This document shows positions 10,381 to 19,051 of a stretch of 64,000 nt of DNA, in pieces. The stretch is from CAVROT01 sp963722905. GTDB taxonomy: Bacteria; Pseudomonadota; Alphaproteobacteria; Rhodobacterales; Rhodobacteraceae. Where the stretch lies: the NCBI GenBank assembly GCA_963722905.1, contig CAVROT010000014.1, positions 124,001 to 188,000 on the forward strand. Direction: 5' to 3'. Position 1 is the first letter of the stretch, and each line of letters opens with the position of its first letter. A program made the position numbers and the translations under genes. Below the pieces are notes generated by a model. It worked only from the letters and a program-made list of their open reading frames with translations, ran no database searches and was not told the DNA's origin.

Positions 10381-10948
10381 TTATTCCAGGTTGGTATGGC
10401 GGGCGCGCATGGCCTCGGGCGCAACGCCAAGGCGGTCCCGCAGATCGAGCACCAGAAGCTCGAATGCCAGGAACTGCCCACCCTCGAAGAGCGACCCCAT
10501 CGGCAGCACCGACGCCGGACGACGGCCCGGCATCGTCGGCCATCGTCTGCGCCGGGATCGTCAGGACCATGTCGCAGGCGCGTGGCGTGGATCCGTCGGG
10601 CTGAGCGGTCACGCAGGCGGTGCGGGCGCCGGCCTCCCGCGCGACGCGGACAAGAGCCTCGACCGTCTCGAAGCGGCCGGGCCCCGCGCTGACCAGAAGC
10701 AGGTCGTCCGGCCCGAGCGGCGGAGCGGACATGTCCCCGGCGACGTGCGCGTCCAGCCCCAGATGGTAGAGACGCATGGCCAGCGCCCGCATCATCAGCC
10801 CCTCGCGGCCGACGCCGTGCAGGACGATCCGTCCGGCATCGGCGATCGCGCCGGCCAGCGCCACCATATCGGCCTGGTCGATCCGGGCGCAGGCCTTGCC
10901 GATCTCGGCCGCGGCGGCATCGGCGCGGGAGGCGAGTTCCCCGGTCAT
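10381..10948 (-). pseudogene. SIS-domain isomerase (6-phospho-3-hexuloisomerase-like), interrupted by a 1-base frameshift
   Basis: The ATG at 10948 overlaps the upstream dehydrogenase stop (ATGA) and opens a SIS domain: GRIVLHGVGREGLMMRALAM, a GDMSAPPLGPDDLLLVSAGP loop, then MVLTIPAQTMADDAGPSS. At about 10501-10520 the frame must shift by one base to reach the family's C-terminus, VLPMGSLFEGGQFLAFELLV, ending RARHTNLE and TAA at 10381. The length of 568 bp is one base over 189 codons, so a single extra base separates it from an intact 188-residue protein. Without the shift the ORF would run on out of frame into the SDR gene. This may be a sequencing error or a genuine mutation. Confidence 0.8.
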
Positions 10949-12282
10949 GCCGCGATCTCCGGCGCGGTCGTGGCGGTCACCGCTTCTTCCAGAAGCCCGC
11001 ATTCGTCGAGCAGATCGAGAACCGTGTAGCGGCTGCGCAGGAAGCGGGCGCCGAGGATCGTCCGGCGCAGGTGGTCGGCATCGACGCCGATCTCGGCCGC
11101 CATTGCGGGCGCACCCGCGGCGCGCAGCATCGCGGCCATCCGGTCCGGCGGGACGACCTGGGCGCGCAGCCGCCGCGACAAATCCGGCCAGCCCGCGCGC
11201 AGTCGTTCGATGCGCTCTGACAGCGCGGCGGGAGCGAGGTGCTTTTCTGATGTCTCCTGAAGCGCGCGGTCGGCGACCGGTCCCGGACCTAAGGCGGCGC
11301 GGATCGCATCCGCCTTGTTCCCGAGGCTCGGGGCATCGTCGGCGATCCGCTTGGGATCGAGAGCGGACAGGTCCCGCCCCAACAGCCAGTCATAAAGACG
11401 CAGCACGGCGACGCAGCCCACCGCGACACAGGCGCCGTGGCTGACCGGAGTGCCGTTCCGGCGCAGACCCTCCATTTCCCACAGATGCGCGATCTGGTGG
11501 TCGGCGCCGGATGCCGGGCGGGACGACCCGTGCGCCTCCATCGCCAGCCCGACGAGGCACAACCCGGTGAAAAGCCCCTCGACGCCGCTGCGGTCGCCGC
11601 GCGCGATCGATGCCGGGTCCGACAGCCAGCCCTGCAGCCCGTCCTGCACCATCGGCCATGCAACATCGTCGATGGGTTCGATCCCCAGCGCGTCGGCCAG
11701 GATCCAGTCGGCACCGGCGGGCACTTTCCCGGCCATGTCTCCGTATCCCCAGGCGCTCATCTCGGGCGGAGCGGCGGCGATCACGTCGAGGTCGGCGATG
11801 ACGACGCGGGCCGGGCGGCAGGGAATGGTCATCTTGAAGCCGTCCTGCGACAGCGGGGCGCCGGCCGAGGTGTAGCCGTCCATCGACGCCGCCGTAGCGA
11901 CGCAGAGATAAGGGCGTCCCAGACCGAAGGCCGCATGTTTGACGAGGTCGTTCATCACGCCCGAACCGATGGCCACCGGGGTCGCGTCGTCCTGCGCGAG
12001 CACCGCGCGGATCGCGTCCGACTGTTCCGCGCTGGGCTTGGGCCGGGGATCGGCGGGCAATCGGTGGACCCGGACCGTCAGGCCCGACGCCGCGAGTGCG
12101 GCCTCCACGGCGGGGCCGGCGGCGCGCCATGCCGCCTCGTCGGCGACGAGGCAGGCGGCGTCGCCGTCGAAATTGCGCCTGAATACCTCGCCGGCCTGCG
12201 GGATCACCCTTGCCCCCATGGTGACTTCGGCAACGGCCTTCGATCGCGCAACGGCCGTGGCGATGGTTTCGGCCAGGGTCAT
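10945..12282 (-). CDS. sn-Glycerol-1-phosphate dehydrogenase-family (AraM/EgsA-like) iron-type dehydrogenase
   Basis: The ATG at 12282 overlaps the ABC ATPase stop by 4 bases (ATGA). The product is 445 residues. Family signs are GSGVMNDLVKHAAFGLGRPY, ATAASMDGYTSAGA and, later, HGSSRPASGADHQIAHLWEM, which holds the likely metal-binding histidines. Characterised members reduce dihydroxyacetone phosphate to glycerol-1-phosphate (archaeal lipids, AraM of Bacillus), but bacterial copies in sugar operons often act on other phosphorylated ketoses or polyols. Here it sits between an ABC ATPase and a sugar-phosphate isomerase, favouring a catabolic role. The substrate is unresolved. Confidence 0.82.
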   Translation of the reverse strand: MTLAETIATAVARSKAVAEVTMGARVIPQAGEVFRRNFDGDAACLVADEAAWRAAGPAVEAALAASGLTVRVHRLPADPRPKPSAEQSDAIRAVLAQDDATPVAIGSGVMNDLVKHAAFGLGRPYLCVATAASMDGYTSAGAPLSQDGFKMTIPCRPARVVIADLDVIAAAPPEMSAWGYGDMAGKVPAGADWILADALGIEPIDDVAWPMVQDGLQGWLSDPASIARGDRSGVEGLFTGLCLVGLAMEAHGSSRPASGADHQIAHLWEMEGLRRNGTPVSHGACVAVGCVAVLRLYDWLLGRDLSALDPKRIADDAPSLGNKADAIRAALGPGPVADRALQETSEKHLAPAALSERIERLRAGWPDLSRRLRAQVVPPDRMAAMLRAAGAPAMAAEIGVDADHLRRTILGARFLRSRYTVLDLLDECGLLEEAVTATTAPEIAA

Positions 12283-13340
12283 GCCGGAACCCTCATACGC
12301 GGGATCGTCGCGCCATCGGCCGTGAAGTAATGGCGGCGGCCCGCCGGTATGGCGATGCCCACCCGTTCGCCGGGGCGCAGGACGGTGTCGCCGTCCGTGC
12401 GCACGACCACCTGCTGGCCGTCGCCGAGGCGGGCGTAGACGAAGGCATCGCCGCCCAGCGTCTCGCGCAGCGCGACCTCGGCGTCCGCGTCCCCGGCCCC
12501 CGGTGCCACGATGCCGGCATGCTCGGGCCGGATCCCCAGCCGCACGGCATCGGCGACGGGCGCGCCCATCGACGCGCCGGCCAGCGTATCCGCCGCGCCC
12601 CGCGTCCCCAGATCGAGAATGTTCATCGACGGCGCGCCTATGAAGCCGGCGACGAACTCCGTCCGTGGATGGTGGTAGAGGTCCATCGGCGCGCCGACCT
12701 GCTCGATCCGGCCGTCGCGCAGCACGACGATCTTGTCGGCCATGGTCATCGCCTCGACCTGATCGTGGGTGACGTAGATCATCGTCGCGTCGAGCGACCG
12801 GTGAAGCGCTTCCAGCTCGACCCGCATCTGCACCCGCAGCTTGGCATCGAGGTTCGAGAGCGGTTCGTCGAAGAGGAACACAGCCGGTTTCTTGACGATG
12901 GCGCGGCCGATGGCGACGCGCTGCCGCTGCCCGCCGCTCAGCTGCCCCGGCTTGCGGTCGAGATAGTCGCCCAGCTGCAGAACGCGCGCCGCCTCGGCGA
13001 TCCGGGCGCGCCGGTCCTCGGCGTCGAACTTGTTGATCTTCATGCCGAAGTCTATGTTCTGGCGCACCGTCATGTGCGGGTAGAGCGCGTAGGACTGGAA
13101 CACCATCGACACGTCCCGTTCGGACGGCGCCAGGGCCGACACATCGCGCCCACCGATGGACACCTGCCCGCCCGAGATGTCCTCCAGCCCCGCGATGGCG
13201 CGCAGCAGGGTCGACTTTCCGCACCCCGACGGGCCGACGAAGACCGCGAACTCGCCGTCCGACACGGCAAGGTCGATCCCGTGCAGTGCCCGGTGCGCCC
13301 CGTAATGCACCGTCACGCCCTCAAGGCGAACCTCGGCCAT
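12279..13340 (-). CDS. Sugar/polyol ABC transporter ATP-binding protein (MalK/UgpC/SmoK type)
   Basis: 353 residues from ATG 13340, preceded by GGGGGG at a suitable distance. Walker A GPSGCGKST is at 36-44, followed by the Q-loop VFQSYALYPHMTV, LSGGQRQRVAIGRA signature, FLFDEPLSNLDAKLR Walker B and the YVTHDQVEAM H-loop. A C-terminal TOBE/OB region follows (VADAVRLGIRPEHAGI), the hallmark of CUT1 ATPases. It is the first gene of the minus arm and must energise the permeases encoded on the plus arm across the control region. No other ATPase lies in the locus. Confidence 0.93.
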   Translation of the reverse strand: MAEVRLEGVTVHYGAHRALHGIDLAVSDGEFAVFVGPSGCGKSTLLRAIAGLEDISGGQVSIGGRDVSALAPSERDVSMVFQSYALYPHMTVRQNIDFGMKINKFDAEDRRARIAEAARVLQLGDYLDRKPGQLSGGQRQRVAIGRAIVKKPAVFLFDEPLSNLDAKLRVQMRVELEALHRSLDATMIYVTHDQVEAMTMADKIVVLRDGRIEQVGAPMDLYHHPRTEFVAGFIGAPSMNILDLGTRGAADTLAGASMGAPVADAVRLGIRPEHAGIVAPGAGDADAEVALRETLGGDAFVYARLGDGQQVVVRTDGDTVLRPGERVGIAIPAGRRHYFTADGATIPRMRVPA

Positions 13341-13391
13341 CGGACGACCCCCCATCGCGATCGCTGCGGCAAATTCCTGTTGACCCGCCGC

Positions 13392-13427
13392 ATGCAGATA
13401 CAATCATATGCAAAGCGATACATTTGC
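13392..13427. promoter_or_regulatory. Probable operator of the polyol locus: paired GATACAWT boxes and inverted repeat
   Basis: In the gap between the divergent arms, GATACAAT (13397-13404) and GATACATT (13417-13424) are direct repeats exactly 20 bp apart, two helical turns. GCAAA (13410-13414) and TTTGC (13423-13427) form an inverted repeat around GCGATACA. The patch is much more AT-rich than its surroundings. A SorC-family regulator encoded in the plus arm is the obvious candidate to bind here. Site assignment is by pattern only. Confidence 0.5.
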
Positions 13428-13508
13428 TAGTCAACCGTCATTCGACGGAAATCCTGGGGAGGACCACGATGAGCACGATGCAGAAGGGCCGGTCTGGCGG
13501 GCCTGACG

Positions 13509-14810
13509 ATGACGGCGGCGCTGAGCCTTGCCACGGTCGCGGGCGCATGGACGCTGGAAGAGGCGGCAGAGCCCTATGCGGGCACGGAAGTCGACCTGCT
13601 TTTCCTCGACCGCCCGGGCTACAAGGCCGCTCTCGAGATGATCCCGGCCTTCGAGGAAGCGACGGGCATCACGGTGAACATCACCACCGTTCCCTATGAG
13701 AACGCGCTGGGCGAGCAGGTGCGCGACTTCGTGACCGGGGGCGACATCGACATCGCGCTGGTCGACCTGGTGTGGATCGGAAACTTCGTCGAGAACGGCT
13801 GGCTGGTCCCTGTCGAAGATTTCACGTCGAACGCGGATCTCGCCGACCCCGACCTCGACATGGAGGATTTCTTTCCGCTGGTGCTGAACGCGTTCGGGGG
13901 CTGGAACGACACGATCTACGGTCTGCCGTTCGACAACTACTCGGGGTTGATGTTCTATAACTCCTGCATGCTGGAGGAGGCAGGCTTCGACGGACCGCCC
14001 GCGACATGGGCCGAGCTGAAGGACACCTACGGGCCCGCCCTGACCAAGGACGGCAAATATGCCTACGCGCTGCAATCCAAGCGCAACGAGACGCAGTCGG
14101 CCGACAGCTTTGCTCGGGTTCTGTGGCCCTTCGGCGGATCGTTCCTGACGCCCGAGTTCCGCTCCAACCTTGCCTCGGAGGAAAGCCAGGCGGGCCTCCA
14201 GTTCCGTCAGGAGCTCATGGAGTACATGCCCGAGGGCATCGTCGCCTACGACCATGCCGAGGCGGTCAACGCGCTGGCGCAGGGCGACGTCGGGATCATC
14301 ACCGAATGGTCGTCGTTCTATTCGACACTGGCCAGCCCCGACACCTCGACGCTGGGAGAGTGCCTTGCCGTGGCGCCCGAGCCCGAGGGACCGGCGGGGC
14401 GCAAGCCCGCGTTGGGCGGCTTCTCGCTGGCCGTGGCGTCGCAGGCGGACGATGACGAGAAGGCCGCCGCATGGCTGCTGATCCAGTGGCTGACGTCCAA
14501 GGCCAATGCCGAGGAATACGTTCGCAAGGGCGGCGTGTCGGCGCGGCAGTCGGTCTACGAGATGCCGGGCATCGCGGACGAGTTCCCCTTCGTGTCGGCG
14601 CTGGTCGAAAGCTGGCAGGACGGCGTGCCCGAGTTCCGGCCGCGCTTTGCCGAATGGCCCGAGATCACCGAGATCGTGCAGGAATGGGGCACGAAGATGA
14701 TGCTGGGCGAGGTTTCGACCGAAGAGGGCGCGCAGGAGATCGGCACCCGCATGGAGGCCGTTCTGGAACAGGCGGGCTATTACGACGGTCAGAAGCCGCT
14801 GGCGCAGTAA
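13509..14810 (+). CDS. Extracellular solute-binding protein family 1 (sugar/polyol ABC uptake); signal peptide apparently frameshifted
   Basis: The in-frame ATG at 13509 gives 433 residues starting MTAALSLATVAGAWTLEEAA. The mature part is a typical family 1 binding protein (VDLLFLDRPGYKAALEMIPAF, GDIDIALVDLVWIGNFVENG, YGLPFDNYSGLMFYNS). A better start, ATG 13469 with GGAGG upstream, reads MSTMQKGR and then leaves the frame; removing one base near 13493 joins it to LAGLTMTAALSLATVAGA, a normal signal peptide. So either the sequence has one extra base or the protein loses the basic n-region of its signal. It is first of the plus arm, followed by a strong intercistronic hairpin. Confidence 0.85.
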   Translation: MTAALSLATVAGAWTLEEAAEPYAGTEVDLLFLDRPGYKAALEMIPAFEEATGITVNITTVPYENALGEQVRDFVTGGDIDIALVDLVWIGNFVENGWLVPVEDFTSNADLADPDLDMEDFFPLVLNAFGGWNDTIYGLPFDNYSGLMFYNSCMLEEAGFDGPPATWAELKDTYGPALTKDGKYAYALQSKRNETQSADSFARVLWPFGGSFLTPEFRSNLASEESQAGLQFRQELMEYMPEGIVAYDHAEAVNALAQGDVGIITEWSSFYSTLASPDTSTLGECLAVAPEPEGPAGRKPALGGFSLAVASQADDDEKAAAWLLIQWLTSKANAEEYVRKGGVSARQSVYEMPGIADEFPFVSALVESWQDGVPEFRPRFAEWPEITEIVQEWGTKMMLGEVSTEEGAQEIGTRMEAVLEQAGYYDGQKPLAQ

Positions 14811-14818
14811 GGCCAGCG

Positions 14819-14854
14819 GTCTCCCGGCGCCGCCCGATAGCGGCGCCGGGAGAC
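14819..14854 (+). promoter_or_regulatory. Strong intercistronic hairpin between binding-protein and permease genes
   Basis: GTCTCCCGGCGCCG (14819-14832) is perfectly complementary to CGGCGCCGGGAGAC (14841-14854), with an 8-base loop. It starts 9 bp after the binding-protein stop and ends 22 bp before the permease ATG. No T-tract follows. Such hairpins in binding-protein operons usually protect the 5' message and attenuate readthrough, giving more binding protein than permease. Confidence 0.8.
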
Positions 14855-14876
14855 GCCCGAGGATCGGAACCGCACC

Positions 14877-15755
14877 ATGTCCACCCGCGTCGCCCGCCGC
14901 ACCGTCGCGGCCTTCCTCGCCCCGGCGGTGCTGACGCTGCTGGCCGTGGGTATCGTCCCCCTCGGCTATGCGCTCTGGCGCAGCTTCTACGACTTCAACC
15001 TGACAAAGATCGCGCAGACCCGCTTCGTCGGATTCGACAATTATGCCGAGACTCTGACCAGCGGCGCGTTCTGGGACGCGATGGGGCGCACGGGGCTGCT
15101 TTTCATCATCGCCGTGCCGATCCAGGTGGCGCTTGGCCTCGTTATCGCGTTGGTGCTGCACCGGCCCGGCCTGACGGTGGTCAAGACGCTGACGCGCCTG
15201 GCGCTGGTGCTGCCGATGGCCACGACCTATGCCGTCGTCGGTCTGCTGGCGCAGGTGATGATGAACCAGAAATACGGCGTCCTGAACCAGATGCTGGGCT
15301 GGATCGGCGTCGACGCGGTAAACTTCGTCGGCGATCCGACCAACGCCTTCATCGCGGTCGTCTTCTGGGACGTCTGGCAATGGACCCCGTTCGTCGCGCT
15401 GGTGCTGCTGGCGGGCCTGTCGACCGTCCCGCCCGAGATCGAGGAGGCCGCCACGCTGGAGACCCGCAGCAACTGGGCGGTTCTGCGTCACATCCAGCTG
15501 CCGTTCCTCGTACCCAGCCTCGTCGCCGTGCTGATCCTGCGCACCGCCGACACGCTCAAGCTCTTCGACATGCCCTTCACCATGACGCGCGGCGGCCCTG
15601 GCAACGCGACCGAGTTCATAGCCGTCCTGATCGAGAGGATCGGCAACCGGCAGTTCGACATCGGCCTCGCCTCGGCGCATTCGATCATCATGCTGGCCGT
15701 CACCATCGTCCTCGCGCGGCTCTATATCCGCCTTTTCTACAGCGAGGTGCGCTGA
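14877..15755 (+). CDS. Sugar/polyol ABC transporter permease 1 (MalF/UgpA type)
   Basis: 292 residues starting MSTRVARRTVAAFLAPAVL, with six predicted membrane helices and the cytoplasmic coupling EAA loop, EEAATLETRSNWAVLRHIQL (about residues 187-206), where the permease contacts the ATPase. A short MalF-type N-terminus is followed directly by the core. Its stop TGA overlaps the next permease ATG (TGATG), so translation is coupled. It forms a heterodimer with permease 2 in the inner membrane. Confidence 0.93.
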   Translation: MSTRVARRTVAAFLAPAVLTLLAVGIVPLGYALWRSFYDFNLTKIAQTRFVGFDNYAETLTSGAFWDAMGRTGLLFIIAVPIQVALGLVIALVLHRPGLTVVKTLTRLALVLPMATTYAVVGLLAQVMMNQKYGVLNQMLGWIGVDAVNFVGDPTNAFIAVVFWDVWQWTPFVALVLLAGLSTVPPEIEEAATLETRSNWAVLRHIQLPFLVPSLVAVLILRTADTLKLFDMPFTMTRGGPGNATEFIAVLIERIGNRQFDIGLASAHSIIMLAVTIVLARLYIRLFYSEVR

Positions 15756-16585
15756 TGTCGGGCCGTGTCGCGCGCGGGTCGGGCCGGTGGGGCGAGATCG
15801 CGCTGCTGGTGGCCATCGCGCTTTTCTGCGTTTTCCCGTTCTACTGGATGGTGACGACCAGCCTGAAGACGCAGGTCGTCGCGCTGCAGGATCCGCCCGC
15901 GTGGCTCTTCACCCCGACGCTGGCGAACTACGCGGAGGTGCTCTTCGAGGATCGCGTCGGCGCGGCCCTCGTCAACTCCATCATCGTCGCGGTGTCCACG
16001 ACCGCGCTGGCTGTCTGCCTTGGCTGCCCCGCGGCCTATGCGCTGGCCCGGTTCGAGTTCCGCGGCAAGACCGAGCTTTGGTTCTGGTTCATCACCAACC
16101 GCTTCGTCAGCCCCGTCGTGCTGGTCTTCCCGGTCTTCATGATCTCGCGAACGCTGGAGCTTCGCGACACCCACCTGGCGCTGATCCTGATGTACCTGAC
16201 GTTCACGCTGCCCATCGTCATCTGGCTCTGCACCGACCAGTTCCGGTCGATCCCGCGCGACCTGGACGAGGCGGCGCTGCTGGAGGGGGCCAGCCAGTGG
16301 CGGATCTTCCGGTCGATCTGCCTGCCGCTGGCGATGCCCGGCGTCGCGGTATCGGCGATCCTGTCGTTCATCTTCTCATGGAACGAACTGCTCTTCGCCT
16401 ACATCCTCGCCCCCAAGGAGGCCAAGACGGCACCCGCGATGGCGATCACATTCATGGAAGGCTATAGCGTCCCCTACGGCAAGATCATGGCGACCTCGAC
16501 GCTGATCGTCGTGCCGGTGCTGATCTTCGCACTGCTCGCCTCGCGGCATCTGGTGCGCGGGCTGACGATGGGCGCGGTCAAGTAA
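15755..16585 (+). CDS. Sugar/polyol ABC transporter permease 2 (MalG/UgpE type)
   Basis: 276 residues from the ATG that shares a base with the previous stop. It has six hydrophobic helices, an N-terminal FPFYWMVTTSLKT typical of MalG-type permeases and the coupling loop LDEAALLEGASQWRIFRSIC. The C-terminus (ASRHLVRGLTMGAVK) is the family's conserved end. With the preceding permease and the ATPase encoded at 12279-13340 it completes a CUT1 importer. Confidence 0.93.
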   Translation: MSGRVARGSGRWGEIALLVAIALFCVFPFYWMVTTSLKTQVVALQDPPAWLFTPTLANYAEVLFEDRVGAALVNSIIVAVSTTALAVCLGCPAAYALARFEFRGKTELWFWFITNRFVSPVVLVFPVFMISRTLELRDTHLALILMYLTFTLPIVIWLCTDQFRSIPRDLDEAALLEGASQWRIFRSICLPLAMPGVAVSAILSFIFSWNELLFAYILAPKEAKTAPAMAITFMEGYSVPYGKIMATSTLIVVPVLIFALLASRHLVRGLTMGAVK

Positions 16586-16589
16586 TCCC

Positions 16590-17561
16590 GTGCCGCGCGC
16601 CCCCAAACTGGCCCGCGTCGATACCGAGGAACGGTTCCTCGCCCGCGTCGCATGGTCCTACCATGTCGAGGGACTGACGCAGGAGGGCGTGGCGGACAAG
16701 CTGGGCGTCACCCGGCTGCGGGTGAACAAGGCGCTGGCCGAGGCGCGTCGCGTCGGGCTCGTCCGCGTGACGCTGAACACCGCCTTCGCCGCCTGCGCCG
16801 AGCTGGAACTGGCACTTTGCGACCGGTTCGGTCTGACGGGGGCCTATGTCGCGCCGTCGCCCGGCGATCCGGCGATGACGCAGACGGTTGTGGGCGCGGC
16901 GCTGGGGCATCTGCTGTCGGAGGTCCTGGTGCGGCCCGACATCCGGCTCTTCGGCATGTCCTGGGGCGGCACGCTGAATATCGCCACCCGGTTCGTCGCC
17001 GCGATGGAGCGGCCCGACCTGGAGGTCGTGTCGGTGATGGGCGGGCTCACGCGGGGGTCCGACCTCAACAGTTTCGAGATCACGACGCGGCTGGCGGATC
17101 TGGTCGGCGCACAGCACAGCTATTTCCCGGCGCCGCTCTACGCCGGGTCGGCCGCCAGCCGCGACATCATCATGCAGCTCGACGTCTTTCGCGACGTGGT
17201 GGCCAAGCTGCGTTCGGTGGACGCGATGGCCATGGCGGTGGGCGACCTGTCAGAGCGGTCGCTGCTGATGCGCGACGGACTGCCGTCCGACGTCGACGCC
17301 GCGGGCCTGCGGGCGGCGGGCGGCGTGGGCGACATCCTCGGCACCGTCATCGACGCCGACGGCCGGCCCGTCGACCATCCGCTCAACGACAGGGTCATCG
17401 GCATGGGCCTGGACGATCTGGCGTCGATTCCCAACGTGATCGCCGCCGCCGGCGGTGACCACAAGGTTGCGGTCATCCGGGCTCTGCTGCGGCGCGGGGT
17501 CGTGGATACGCTCGTCACCGACGAGGCGACGGCGACGCGGCTTCTGGAGGACGGCGCATGA
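16590..17561 (+). CDS. SorC-family sugar-binding transcriptional regulator
   Basis: GTG at 16590, 4 bp after the permease stop, gives 323 residues. The N-terminal helix-turn-helix reads LTQEGVADKLGVTRLRVNKAL, followed by a sugar-phosphate-binding domain with SWGGTLN, VVSVMGGLTRG, FPAPLYAGS and, near the end, VIAAAGGDHKVAVIRALLR, all hallmarks of SorC/DeoR-like regulators. The family senses a phosphorylated sugar intermediate. It is encoded within the operon it most likely controls, probably through the repeats near 13400. Its stop overlaps the kinase ATG by 4 bases. Confidence 0.92.
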   Translation: MPRAPKLARVDTEERFLARVAWSYHVEGLTQEGVADKLGVTRLRVNKALAEARRVGLVRVTLNTAFAACAELELALCDRFGLTGAYVAPSPGDPAMTQTVVGAALGHLLSEVLVRPDIRLFGMSWGGTLNIATRFVAAMERPDLEVVSVMGGLTRGSDLNSFEITTRLADLVGAQHSYFPAPLYAGSAASRDIIMQLDVFRDVVAKLRSVDAMAMAVGDLSERSLLMRDGLPSDVDAAGLRAAGGVGDILGTVIDADGRPVDHPLNDRVIGMGLDDLASIPNVIAAAGGDHKVAVIRALLRRGVVDTLVTDEATATRLLEDGA

Positions 17562-19051
17562 CCCTCACGGTCGGCATCGACCTCGGCACCTCCGGGATCA
17601 AGGTAGCCATCGTCGAGGATGCCCGCCGCGTCGTGGCGGATGCATCGGCGCCCATCGCCGTATCGATCCCCCGGATCGGGTGGAGCGAACAGGACGCCGA
17701 CCTCTGGGTCGACACGACCTTCGCCTGCCTCGACCGGCTGGCGGCCGAGCATCCGCGGATCCTTGCCGCGACCGAGGGGATCGGCCTGTCGGGACAGATG
17801 CTGACGGCGCTGCTGCTGGACGCCGACCTGCGGCCGCTGCGGCCGGCGATCCTGTGGAACGACCAGCGCGCCATCGCCGAGTGCGACGAGTTGCTGCATC
17901 GGATGCCGGACATCGGGCAGCGCTCGAACGGCACGCCCGATCCAGGCATCACGGCGCCCAAGCTGCTGTGGCTGGCCCGCCATGAGCCGCGGATGCGGGA
18001 CCGCGCGCGGATGCTGATGCTGGCGAAGGACTACGTCCGGCTGGCACTGACGGGCGAGGTCGCGACCGAGCCGACGGACGCCGGCGGCACGCAGCTTTTC
18101 GACTGCGCGCGCGGGGCGTGGGACGAAGGGATGTGCGCGGCGGCCGGCTGGGACATGGCGTGCCTCCCGCCCGTCGTGCCTTCGTGGGACGCGGCCGGCG
18201 GGCTGCGGCCGGACCTCGCCGCCCGGTGGGGCATGCGCGCAAGGCTGCCGGTGGCCGCTGGCGCAGGCGACAACATGGGCTCGACCCTCGGCGCGGGCGG
18301 TGCCGCCCCGGGCGACGCCGTGCTCTCGATCGGGACGTCCGGCGTCTCGTGCATCGTCGACGGCACCTTTCATCCGGGTCCCGAGGTCGCCGTCCTGACG
18401 TGCGCACATGCTGTGCCGGGCACGTTCCTGTCGATGGGCGTGGTCATGACGGCCACCGCCGCGCTGGACTGGGCGGCACGGCTGGTCGGCCTGTCCGCGG
18501 CCGGGCTGGCCGCCGCGGCTGCGGACTGCATCGCGGCGGGCCGGACGGACGACGCGCCGGTCTTCCTGCCCTGCCTCGGCGGCATACGGACGCCGGCGAA
18601 CCGCCCCTCTGCGCGCGGCCGGATGGAAGGCCTGCACCCCGGTGTGGATGCCGGCATGCTGGGATACGCGGTCATGGAGGGGATCGCTTTCCAGATGGCG
18701 GACTGCGTCGAAGCGCAGCGCGCGGCCGGTACCTGCCCGCGTCGATTTGTCGTCGCCGGAGGGGGGTCGCGGTCGGCGCTGTGGGTGGACCTGCTTGCGG
18801 CCGCCCTCGATGCGCCGCTCAGCATGCCCGGACGCGCGGCCGATGCGGGCTGCGTCGGCGCTGCCATGCTCGGTGCCTCGGCCGCGGGCCAGGGGCCCGA
18901 GGCGCTGTTCTCCGGCCTGCCCGTCGAAAGGGAGGTGGAGGTCCTGCGCGGACTGCGCGACGCGCTCGTCCGGCGCAAGACGCGCTTCGATCGGCTGGCG
19001 GAGGACGAAGCGGTCAGCGGCACCGCTGCGATCCGGGGGCAGTCGACGTGA
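17558..19051 (+). CDS. FGGY-family carbohydrate kinase (xylulokinase-like)
   Basis: 497 residues starting MTLTVGIDLGTSGIKVAIVE, the phosphate-binding loop of the FGGY/actin-fold kinases. GLSGQM and LWNDQRA follow, as in xylulokinases, then DNMGSTLGAGGA and SIGTSGVSC of the second phosphate loop, and VVAGGGSRSALWVDLLAAAL near the C-terminus. Length and motifs resemble xylulokinase more than glycerol kinase. In the locus it probably phosphorylates the ketose made from the imported polyol. ATGA overlap with the regulator gene ties it to the plus arm. Its exact sugar is not predictable. Confidence 0.9.
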   Translation: MTLTVGIDLGTSGIKVAIVEDARRVVADASAPIAVSIPRIGWSEQDADLWVDTTFACLDRLAAEHPRILAATEGIGLSGQMLTALLLDADLRPLRPAILWNDQRAIAECDELLHRMPDIGQRSNGTPDPGITAPKLLWLARHEPRMRDRARMLMLAKDYVRLALTGEVATEPTDAGGTQLFDCARGAWDEGMCAAAGWDMACLPPVVPSWDAAGGLRPDLAARWGMRARLPVAAGAGDNMGSTLGAGGAAPGDAVLSIGTSGVSCIVDGTFHPGPEVAVLTCAHAVPGTFLSMGVVMTATAALDWAARLVGLSAAGLAAAAADCIAAGRTDDAPVFLPCLGGIRTPANRPSARGRMEGLHPGVDAGMLGYAVMEGIAFQMADCVEAQRAAGTCPRRFVVAGGGSRSALWVDLLAAALDAPLSMPGRAADAGCVGAAMLGASAAGQGPEALFSGLPVEREVEVLRGLRDALVRRKTRFDRLAEDEAVSGTAAIRGQST

